NCBI GenBank assembly: GCA_017513095.1
Contig: JAFWDJ010000027.1
Span: 1 to 40,240, forward strand
Length of the DNA stretch: 40,240 nucleotides
Reading direction: 5' to 3'
From: Clostridia bacterium
GTDB lineage: Bacteria > Bacillota > Clostridia > Oscillospirales > RGIG577
Both the position numbers and the translations under genes were made by a program. Under the pieces are notes generated by a model. The model had not been told where the DNA came from and made no database searches. It was given only the letters and a program-made list of their open reading frames with translations. Below are positions 9,080 through 15,036 of this stretch, piece by piece. Position 1 is the stretch's first letter. Each line of letters opens with the position of its first letter.

Positions 9080-9108
9080 TTGACAATACAAAAGGCTTGT
9101 GATAGAAT
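9080..9108 (+). promoter_or_regulatory. Promoter for tRNA-Ser(UGA)
   Basis: TTGACA (9080-9085), a 17-nt spacer and TAGAAT (9103-9108), ending 16 nt before the tRNA. Confidence 0.75.
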
Positions 9109-9124
9109 AGTATAGCCGTTATGC

Positions 9125-9211
9125 GGAGAGGTGTCCGAGCGGTTTAAGGAGCCGGTCTTGAAAACCGGTGACGCGCAAGCGCCGCGAGTTCGAATCTCGC
9201 CCTCTCCGCCA
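9125..9211 (+). tRNA. tRNA-Ser (anticodon UGA)
   Basis: The acceptor stem is GGAGAGG/CCTCTCC with G discriminator and encoded CCA. The anticodon stem-loop CCGGT-CTTGAAA-ACCGG gives anticodon TGA. The long variable arm (GACGCGCAAGCGC) is a class II feature, and the T-arm is CGAGTTCGAATCTCG. All parts are intact. Confidence 0.97.
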
Positions 9212-9262
9212 CACCTCAGAAAAAAGCCGCGGCGACTTTATGAAAAGGAAGGCAGTTCGGGC

Positions 9263-9484
9263 ATGGATGTAGCTAAATATATATTTGCAGTGCTTATCCT
9301 CGCGTGGGGCATATGGTACATAGCGAAGCCCATTAGCGTTATAAAGAACGGCCAGTTTGAAAAGCACCTTTACAAGCAGCCCAACCGCAACCGCATAATC
9401 TGGGCGATCAGGATAACGGGCATCGTTGGCGTATGCGCCGCGATATTCATTTTCTTCAGCGACTATTTCCTCGGCCTGCGCTGA
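9263..9484 (+). CDS. Small two-helix membrane protein, unknown
   Basis: A 73-residue protein starting MDVAKYIFAVLILAWGIWYI. It has two hydrophobic segments, roughly residues 5-24 and 48-68, around a basic middle (KHLYKQPNRNRI). The ATG at 9263 has a weak GGAAGG upstream. Frames extending further upstream run into the tRNA and are discounted. I do not recognise the family. It sits between two tRNA-Ser genes and may be co-transcribed with them. Confidence 0.6.
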   Translation: MDVAKYIFAVLILAWGIWYIAKPISVIKNGQFEKHLYKQPNRNRIIWAIRITGIVGVCAAIFIFFSDYFLGLR

Positions 9485-9531
9485 TTTTTCCGCGCGGGAG
9501 CCGATAATTAAATATATACACCCATATATTC

Positions 9532-9623
9532 GGAGAAGTACTCAAGTAGGCCGAAGAGGCGCCCCTGCTAAGGGTGTAGGTCGGGAAACCGGCGCGGGGG
9601 TTCAAATCCCCCCTTCTCCGCCA
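9532..9623 (+). tRNA. tRNA-Ser (anticodon GCU)
   Basis: The acceptor is GGAGAAG/CTTCTCC with G and encoded CCA. The anticodon arm CGCCC-CTGCTAA-GGGTG gives GCT. There is a long variable arm and a T-arm GGGGG-TTCAAAT-CCCCC. Confidence 0.97.
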
Positions 9624-9624
9624 G

Positions 9625-9652
9625 AAAAAAGCACGCTTCGGCGTGCTTTTTT
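9625..9652 (+). terminator. Intrinsic terminator after tRNA-Ser(GCU)
   Basis: A-run, stem GCACGC-TTCG-GCGTGC, then six T. The symmetric A/T flanks make it potentially bidirectional. Confidence 0.9.
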
Positions 9653-10052
9653 CAACGATATAAATCCACTGCGTGGATTTGCGATATGCGCTTGCGCGCG
9701 CGATATTCGCCTTCGGCGAGCGATATGCCTGCGGGCACGGGTGGATTTATATCATATCGCATTCGGCGACAGCCGAATATATCGCAATTTGCCCCGTCAA
9801 ATTATATCGCATCGAGCGAAAGCGAGATATCTCGCCAAAGAATCCGATGGGCGAATCCTTCTTTTTCAACGATATAAATCCACTGCGCGGATTTGCGATA
9901 TGCGTTTGCGCGCGCGATATTCGCCTTCGGCGAGCGATATGCCTGCGGGCACGGGTGGATTTATATCATATCGCATTCGGCAAAGCCGAATATATCGCAA
10001 TTTGCCTTGGCAAATTATATCGCATCGAGCGAAAGCGAGATATTTCGCCAAA
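9653..10052. repeat. Two tandem copies of a ~214-bp modular hairpin repeat
   Basis: The units start at 9653 and 9867 (period 214) and are nearly identical; the second lacks the last ~28 bp. Each unit has an outer 13-bp stem (GATATAAATCCAC 9657-9669 with GTGGATTTATATC 9741-9753). This encloses small hairpins separated by GCGATAT, followed by more hairpins separated by ATATCGC. The open frames across it are by-products of the repeat. No gene is supported between 9653 and 10073. Confidence 0.85.
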
Positions 10053-10073
10053 TACCGCCAAAGGAGCATGCCC

Positions 10074-10814
10074 ATGAAACACATACTTCCCCGCATCTGC
10101 GGCCTCATATGCCTATGCCTCATCCTGTCCGCGCTCTGCTCCTGCTCGCTTACATCCCGCGGCCGCGTGCCCGCGGAGGTAAAGCTCGACGGCGTAACCT
10201 ACAAAACGGGCTTCTACGGAGACCTCTGGCCCGAAGGCTTCGAGGAAACGGGAGACGCCGTAAAGGTCAGAGGCATAGAATACCACCGGGTCAAGAGCGA
10301 CGAATACGACCTTATACACAGCTTCGCGGGCAAAAGGTCGTGCGGCGTAATATACTGCCGAAGCGACCAATACGACGACGCCGAGCGCTTTTATAACAAC
10401 CCCGAAAACTTCGTCTATTACTGCCGCATAAAGAATCCCGACAAATGGACCGACGTAAAGCTTCGCGGCTTCGACGCCGAAACGTTCGACGCGCTTTCGG
10501 CCTTCTGCGCAGAGAACGAATACGACCCGCTCGACAAAAAGCACAACGAAAAAATCGAAACGGTCGAGCTTCCCATGCCCGACTTCGATAAAACGCCCGA
10601 GCTCGTCTTTTTTTGCGTCTCCACGGACGGCCGCTTCGAGTCGTATCAGGGATACGAAATACTCGCCTCGGGCGATCGTCTGTACTTTTTGTTCTACTAC
10701 GACTTCGGTCACGGCGAAAACGAAAAAATGCTCGCCGTCCCCGTCCCCGCCGAGTTCGAAGCGTATCTTTTCGACGTATTGAAGGAAAACGGCATCGAGT
10801 ATGCGTATGAGTGA
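10074..10814 (+). CDS. Predicted lipoprotein, unknown function
   Basis: 246 residues. A basic N-terminus and hydrophobic stretch (ICGLICLCLILSALCSC) end in a lipobox-like L-C-S-C, so it is probably membrane-anchored outside the cell. The mature part is acidic, rich in Tyr/Phe/Asp, with no family I recognise. The start at 10074 is chosen over 10068 because AAGGAG ends 7 nt upstream. The long frame that continues upstream through the hairpin repeat is not coding. It follows the tandem repeat directly, so those structures would lie in its 5' leader if transcription reads through. Confidence 0.75.
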   Translation: MKHILPRICGLICLCLILSALCSCSLTSRGRVPAEVKLDGVTYKTGFYGDLWPEGFEETGDAVKVRGIEYHRVKSDEYDLIHSFAGKRSCGVIYCRSDQYDDAERFYNNPENFVYYCRIKNPDKWTDVKLRGFDAETFDALSAFCAENEYDPLDKKHNEKIETVELPMPDFDKTPELVFFCVSTDGRFESYQGYEILASGDRLYFLFYYDFGHGENEKMLAVPVPAEFEAYLFDVLKENGIEYAYE

Positions 10815-10862
10815 GGACGCGTCTTCCCCGTTTATATCCCCGCGCCGCGGCCCAAATAAAAC

Positions 10863-10890
10863 AAAAAGCCACCCGAAACCGGGTGGCTTT
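10863..10890. terminator. Bidirectional terminator
   Basis: Stem GCCACCCG/CGGGTGGC with A-run on one side and T-run on the other, between convergent genes (lipoprotein and serine hydrolase). Confidence 0.8.
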
Positions 10891-10903
10891 ATCGTTATTC
10901 GGC

Positions 10904-12082
10904 TTAAAGCGCCGCGTATACCGCGTTAACAATGCGCGGATGGGTATACCAATCGAGATTTTTATCGTTAGGCAGGCACTGATGCGCATAAACTATCGCA
11001 AGCTTATTTGCGGGGTCCGCGAGAGTCTTCGTTCCCGCCATGCCGGACCAGCCAAAAGCGCAAGGCGCGTATACGCCCGCCGCCGCGGGATCTATTATCA
11101 TGCTCACGCCGAGCCCGAATCCGTGTCCCTTAAGCTGCGGCCAGCGATACAGCGTATTGTGAAGGCCTTGCGTCTGCTCCCACGTAAGATGATTCTGCCT
11201 CATCAGGTCTATGGTATTCTTTCCGAGTATCCTCACGCCGTCTAAAGTGCCGCCGTTTGCGAGCATGCTCATGAGCTTCGCGTAATCGCCCGCCGTTGAG
11301 ATAAGGCCCTGACCGCCCATATCGCATATGAAGCGCGGATCGTAGAAGGCGTCGGCGCGGCTCTGATATCTTTTGAGCTCCCCGTTCTCCCTGTTGTAGA
11401 TCGCGCAGAGCCTGTCCTTCTGATCGCCTTTGAAGGAGAACGACGTCTCCTCCATGCCGAGAGGACCCGTTATTTCGTCTTTTATGAACTGCCCCAGCGT
11501 CTTTCCCGACCACACCTCGACGAGCCTGCCCAAAAGGTCTACGCTCAGTCCGTAATGGAAGCGCGTTCCGGGCTCGTATAAAAGCGGCACTTCCTTTGCG
11601 ATGGCCTTCATGAGCTGCTCGAGCGTATAGGGCCCGCCGGCCATAAGGCCGCCCTGCACCTCCAAAAGCTTCTGCTGGGTCATATTGAGCTTTCCCGCGT
11701 ACGTAAGTCCGGTGGTATGGCAGAAGCAGTCGCGCACCTTTAAAACGTTCTTCGCCGGGCGCAGCGTCTCTATAATGCCGTTGTCCTCATACGCCGCCAC
11801 CTTAAGCTCGGAGAACTCCGGCAGATACGCCGCCACCGGATCGTCCAGAAGATAAACGCCCCGCTCATATAATATGAGCGCCGCCACTGCGGTCATCACC
11901 TTGGAATCGGAAAACATCCTGAAAACCGTATCCGGGCCTGTGGGCCGCCCCGCTTCAACGTCGGCCATGCCCTCGTAATGCTCAAAGACCTTCTTCCCCT
12001 CGACCGTCACCGTTATCGCGTTCCCGGCCGGCCCCGTTTCCGTCAGCCGCTTCATCAGTTCGCGAACGTTCTTAAAATCCAT
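10904..12082 (-). CDS. Serine hydrolase of the beta-lactamase/transpeptidase-like family
   Basis: A 392-residue class C beta-lactamase-like fold protein. The catalytic SxxK is Ser58-Asp-Ser-Lys61 (RMFSDSKVMTAVAAL). The second motif is the Tyr177 region (FHYGLSVDLLG). Conserved CHTTGL and GGQGLISTAGDYAKLM segments are typical of the EstB/esterase branch. There is no signal peptide, so a cytoplasmic esterase or peptidase is more likely than antibiotic resistance. Its substrate is unknown. It is a single gene, convergent with the lipoprotein. Confidence 0.88.
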   Translation of the reverse strand: MDFKNVRELMKRLTETGPAGNAITVTVEGKKVFEHYEGMADVEAGRPTGPDTVFRMFSDSKVMTAVAALILYERGVYLLDDPVAAYLPEFSELKVAAYEDNGIIETLRPAKNVLKVRDCFCHTTGLTYAGKLNMTQQKLLEVQGGLMAGGPYTLEQLMKAIAKEVPLLYEPGTRFHYGLSVDLLGRLVEVWSGKTLGQFIKDEITGPLGMEETSFSFKGDQKDRLCAIYNRENGELKRYQSRADAFYDPRFICDMGGQGLISTAGDYAKLMSMLANGGTLDGVRILGKNTIDLMRQNHLTWEQTQGLHNTLYRWPQLKGHGFGLGVSMIIDPAAAGVYAPCAFGWSGMAGTKTLADPANKLAIVYAHQCLPNDKNLDWYTHPRIVNAVYAAL

Positions 12083-12287
12083 AACTCTCCTCCTCTTGTC
12101 GCTTAAATGCCTTTTTCTTTTATTTTAGCGTATTATTGATGGAATTGAAAGTTTTTTATGAATTCCCGCGGGATTTTTTTCGGGGATTGTCAAACGGCGA
12201 ACGCCGCGCCCAGCGTTTTGGGGCGGATGCGGGCCTTCGGTCGGCTCGTTTCATGCATATGCGACGGAGATTGCAGTATAACATTTC

Positions 12288-12316
12288 TTGCATATCATAT
12301 TTTTCCATGATATAAT
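12288..12316 (+). promoter_or_regulatory. Promoter of the TnpB-like nuclease gene
   Basis: TTGCAT (12288-12293), a 17-nt spacer and a perfect TATAAT (12311-12316). AAGGAGGGG lies a few nt before the ATG at 12346. The gene is thus independently and probably constitutively expressed. The rest of 12083-12287 holds no gene I can support. Confidence 0.75.
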
Positions 12317-12345
12317 TTAAGCATACTACAAAAAGGAGGGGTTTT

Positions 12346-13893
12346 ATGGCAAAAAAATCAACGACCGACACCTGCTGTCTTACGCTTCCGCTTATCGTTG
12401 AAAAGTGGCAGTCCGACCGCCTTGAGAAAAGATTTGAGATCGCCAGACAGATTTATAATGCGCTTTTGAATTATGAACTGAAAAAGCTCCGCCGATTGGA
12501 ACAAAGCGAAGATTATAAAAAAACGGAAGCCGAGATAACTCGTCTGCTTAACGAACCGGAAAAGAACCGCAAACTGCTGAAACAGGCATACAAGAAAAGA
12601 GACGACTTACGGGAAAAAGCTAAATTTTCCGAGTATTGTTTTAAATCCGATATACAGCGCTTCTATAAGCATTTTAATGACAACATCGGCTCCAACGTTG
12701 CCATTCACGGCATTGCTCCTCAGGTTTGGGCCGCTTTTGAAAAAATGTTTTACGGCAACGGCAAGGCGGTGCATTTTAAACGGCGCGGGGATATCCGTTC
12801 CGTAAGAGGCTATTCCAATTCCAGAAAGAGCGGCGGCGTTGAGATAATGTTTCGCAAAACGGAAACGGGAGCATATATAGAATGGAAGAAGCTTTATATA
12901 CCCGTAAAAACCGACCGTGACAATGAATACGAAACCGAAATGCTTAAAAACCGCATAAAATACTGCCGTATAGTCAAGCGCCCCGGCAAACGAAAGAGCC
13001 GATGGTACGTCCAGCTTTCCCTTGAGGGAAAACCGACAGTCAAGCGAAACAAGCTTACGGGTGAAATCCTTCACCCCGTCGGCAAAGGCGCAGTCGGCAT
13101 CGACATCGGCCCTCAGACCATCGCATACGCTGCGGATAAAGAGCTCGTACTCACGGAGCTTGCCGACAAGGTCAAAAATATCGAACGCGAAAAACGAATA
13201 CTCCAGCGCAAAATGGACAGAAGCCGGCGCAGCACCAATCCCGATAATTTCACACAAGACGGAATGATAAAGCGCGGCGTTAAGCTTAAATGGAACGAAT
13301 CAAAGCATTATCTGAAATACCGTCGGCAGCTTGCCTTTCTCCAGCACATGCAGGCGGAGACGAGAAAACGGCAGCATATCGAGCTTGCAAATAAAATGAT
13401 GGCTCTCGGAGACGTATTTTACGTTGAAGATATGGCATGGCCTTCTCTGACACGCAGGGCCAAAAAAACAGAAATATCGGAAAAGACGGGCAGATATAAG
13501 AAAAAGAAACGCTTCGGCAAGTCTGTCGGAAACAAGGCTCCCGCCATGCTTATCGGAATATTAAATCAAAAGCTGCTTTCCCGCGGCATGGCGGGAGTTA
13601 TAAAAGTCCCCACCACACTTCGCGCGAGCCAGTATAATCATATTACAAACGACTATCAGAAAAAAGAATTAAGCGAACGCTGGAATGTAATGCCGGACGG
13701 CAGAAAGCTCCAAAGAGATATGTATTCGGCATTCTTATTACAGCATACGAACACAGAATTAAACGGTTTCAACCTTGAATCGCTTAACCGCGATTATGAA
13801 AATTTCGTTTTTCTTCACGACAACGCAATACAAAAGCTTCGTTCCGCACCGAAAACGCCCGCCAGCATGGGCATAGCGCGAAAGAGAAGCTGA
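12346..13893 (+). CDS. TnpB/Cas12-like RuvC RNA-guided nuclease, CRISPR-associated
   Basis: 515 residues. The RuvC-like triad is intact: Asp253 in AVGIDIGPQTIAY, Glu361 in GDVFYVEDM, and Asp458 in LQRDMYSAFL. A basic helical N-terminal half with an OTCas12/TnpB-like wedge precedes it (VAIHGIAPQVWAAFEKM, HFKRRGDI, YVQLSLEGKP). The stretch aligned with the TnpB zinc ribbon (residues 424-458: RASQYNH...LSERWNVMPDGRK) lacks all four Cys, with MPDG replacing CPxCG. It is larger than a standard ~400-residue TnpB and close to compact Cas12 size. There is no TnpA and no Cas1/Cas2/Cas4. A structured RNA region and a CRISPR array follow on the same strand. I infer an RNA-guided dsDNA nuclease of type V-U character. 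The alternative is an IS605-type TnpB beside an unrelated repeat array. Confidence 0.88.
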   Translation: MAKKSTTDTCCLTLPLIVEKWQSDRLEKRFEIARQIYNALLNYELKKLRRLEQSEDYKKTEAEITRLLNEPEKNRKLLKQAYKKRDDLREKAKFSEYCFKSDIQRFYKHFNDNIGSNVAIHGIAPQVWAAFEKMFYGNGKAVHFKRRGDIRSVRGYSNSRKSGGVEIMFRKTETGAYIEWKKLYIPVKTDRDNEYETEMLKNRIKYCRIVKRPGKRKSRWYVQLSLEGKPTVKRNKLTGEILHPVGKGAVGIDIGPQTIAYAADKELVLTELADKVKNIEREKRILQRKMDRSRRSTNPDNFTQDGMIKRGVKLKWNESKHYLKYRRQLAFLQHMQAETRKRQHIELANKMMALGDVFYVEDMAWPSLTRRAKKTEISEKTGRYKKKKRFGKSVGNKAPAMLIGILNQKLLSRGMAGVIKVPTTLRASQYNHITNDYQKKELSERWNVMPDGRKLQRDMYSAFLLQHTNTELNGFNLESLNRDYENFVFLHDNAIQKLRSAPKTPASMGIARKRS

Positions 13894-14088
13894 CAGAAAA
13901 CATCAATGAGGTTCGCACCTCTTATCCGGTCGATTGCCCGACCGAGGCTGTCGCCAATGGCGCCATAGGGCGCTTTGACAGCAGAAGAGCAAGGGAAAAT
14001 AGTCAGCGCGGACTGATGTCCGAAAAGCTATCTACCTGCTCACAGCGATGTGCATAAAATGCGTGTACTGTTTTAGGTTGTTTTTGCC
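13894..14088 (+). ncRNA. Candidate tracrRNA/omegaRNA-like scaffold RNA
   Basis: A non-coding gap between the nuclease stop and the first repeat, dense in hairpins. These are GAGGT-TCGC-ACCTC (13908-13921), CGGTCG/CGACCG (13927-13944), and GCTGTC/GACAGC (13947-13982) enclosing GCGCC-ATAG-GGCGC. Further ones are GGAC-TGAT-GTCC (14010-14021), CACA-GCGA-TGTG (14041-14052) and GCAT-AAA-ATGC (14052-14062). The segment CAGCG-A-TGTGC (14043-14053) is complementary to GCACACGCTG of the repeat, giving 10 pairs with one bulged A: a plausible anti-repeat. TnpB omegaRNAs and Cas12f tracrRNAs lie in this position. The ends are not determined. Confidence 0.7.
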
Positions 14089-14390
14089 GACGCGGCCCGC
14101 ACGGCACACGCTGAGGCAAAGCAGCGCTACGTTGCCGAGGGCAATAACTTCATTACGACGCGGCCCGCACGGCACACGCTGAGGCAAAGCCCTTTGTTGA
14201 TATAATTGCAAGCCCACTTAATCGACGCGGCCCGCACGGCACACGCTGAGGCAAAGACGGGGGACATACGCGGCGGCGAGCCGTTACGCGGACGCGGCCC
14301 GCACGGCACACGCTGAGGCAAAGGCAGTTGGAGAAGCCTATCGTGCGGTCGTCGCCGGACGCGGCCCGCACGGCACACGCTGAGGCAAAG
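14089..14390 (+). CRISPR. CRISPR array, 5 repeats / 4 spacers
   Basis: Five identical 33-bp repeats start at 14089, 14157, 14224, 14291 and 14358. Each begins GACGCGGCCCGC and ends CTGAGGCAAAG. Spacers at 14122-14156, 14190-14223, 14257-14290 and 14324-14357 are 35, 34, 34 and 34 bp, with no resemblance to one another. Spacer 2 is AT-rich and the others are GC-rich. Invariant repeats with regular unique spacers are diagnostic of CRISPR. Plus-strand orientation is inferred from the nuclease, scaffold and anti-repeat order. No obvious AT-rich leader is seen except ACTGTTTTAGGTTGTTTTTG just before repeat 1. Confidence 0.9.
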
Positions 14391-14398
14391 CCTCAGCG
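14378..14398 (+). other. Perfect hairpin capping the array
   Basis: CGCTGAGG at the end of repeat 5, CAAAG loop, then CCTCAGCG outside the array. The 3' flank thus carries an inverted 8-9 nt piece of the repeat. It may fold the last repeat or act as a second anti-repeat if transcribed. Confidence 0.6.
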
Positions 14399-14399
14399 A

Positions 14400-14424
14400 C
14401 GGAATCCGGGGGATTTGAACCCCC
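14400..14424 (-). other. tRNA 3'-end-like remnant (T-arm plus acceptor strand)
   Basis: On the minus strand GGGGG-TTCAAAT-CCCCC (14424-14408) is a perfect T-arm, followed by a 7-nt acceptor strand GGATTCC and G. No D-arm or anticodon arm precedes it, so this is a fragment. tRNA 3' ends are classical integration sites, so it may be one end of a past integration. Confidence 0.5.
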
Positions 14425-14443
14425 ACACCAAAGCCCACCCCAT

Positions 14444-14480
14444 ACACAAAAAAGGCCGAACGTTCCCGTTCGGCCTTTCT
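14444..14480. repeat. 37-bp direct repeat with embedded terminator, copy 1
   Basis: Identical to 16433-16469. It contains the near-palindrome AAAGGCCGAACG-TTCC-CGTTCGGCCTTT, a terminator usable on either strand. The two copies bracket the HD/YwgA gene pair. Confidence 0.85.
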
Positions 14481-14500
14481 AAAATGTGATTGTGCAAAAA

Positions 14501-15010
14501 TTATGCAATGGAATTTTTTAGGTATCCGTACTGTCTCAATTTTTTTATTGCAGTGCAAATACTATCGACTTCGTATTTTTCTCCTTTAATTTTTTTTACT
14601 CCGTCTATTATTTCTTTTTCGTTATTATGATAATTAGATACATACAATGCAGTTGTTATCAGTTCAAGCTCACTAGGCGTTTCTTTGCCAAATGCGCTAA
14701 TTATTTCTTTTATTATTCTATCAATTTTCTCATCGCCAGAGCCTGTGACATCCTTGTCGTTAATCACTCTTATTTTATGCCCTGTTCGCGTATAGTCTAT
14801 TGCCAAAACGCCTTCATCACAAAGTTCTCGCACCGCAAAATCCAGATCCGAACTATACGGTCCATATAGATGAATGCCATAATCATATCCAAGGCTGATA
14901 TCCTTTGCCTCTATCAAATAAACAATTTTTTGCAAAGTTTTCTTACAAGGTGCACCATTATAGTCTGTTATCTGTTTTACTATACTCGCAATCGCGCCGT
15001 TATTTGCCAT
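14501..15010 (-). CDS. YwgA-like protein (SocA/Panacea-related fold)
   Basis: 169 residues. The N-terminal KTLQKIVYLIEAKDISLGYDY-type helix and the GPYSSDLDFAVRELCDEG segment match the YwgA family. That family is related to Panacea/SocA-like domains and in Bacillus is encoded beside an HD phosphohydrolase (YwfO), as here. The start at 15010 (MANNGAIAS) has AGGAGGG 6 nt upstream. An ATG 10 codons earlier lacks one and would overlap the HD gene. The gene is markedly AT-rich compared with the surroundings, suggesting transfer. The function of the pair is unknown; regulation of the HD enzyme is a reasonable guess. Confidence 0.8.
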   Translation of the reverse strand: MANNGAIASIVKQITDYNGAPCKKTLQKIVYLIEAKDISLGYDYGIHLYGPYSSDLDFAVRELCDEGVLAIDYTRTGHKIRVINDKDVTGSGDEKIDRIIKEIISAFGKETPSELELITTALYVSNYHNNEKEIIDGVKKIKGEKYEVDSICTAIKKLRQYGYLKNSIA

Positions 15011-15036
15011 AATAATCCCTCCTAAACATCGTAACT

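Noticed and set aside
9426-10073. Long plus-strand frame reaching into the lipoprotein gene and overlapping tRNA-Ser
   Set aside because: It runs through a tRNA, a terminator and hairpin repeats. The lipoprotein has its own ribosome binding site and signal peptide at 10074.
10904-12082. Beta-lactam resistance gene
   Set aside because: The SxxK motif is present but there is no signal peptide and the sequence resembles esterase-type members, so resistance cannot be claimed.
14089-14398. Open frames across the repeat array on the minus strand with recurrent LSVCRAGRV
   Set aside because: They arise because a 33-bp repeat keeps the same reading phase locally. No ribosome binding site or domain is present, and the CRISPR interpretation explains the pattern.
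9596-14424. T-arm of tRNA-Ser(GCU) and the T-arm fragment at 14408-14424 as an att pair
   Set aside because: The 17 shared bases are in opposite orientation and only the common T-arm matches; acceptor strands differ.
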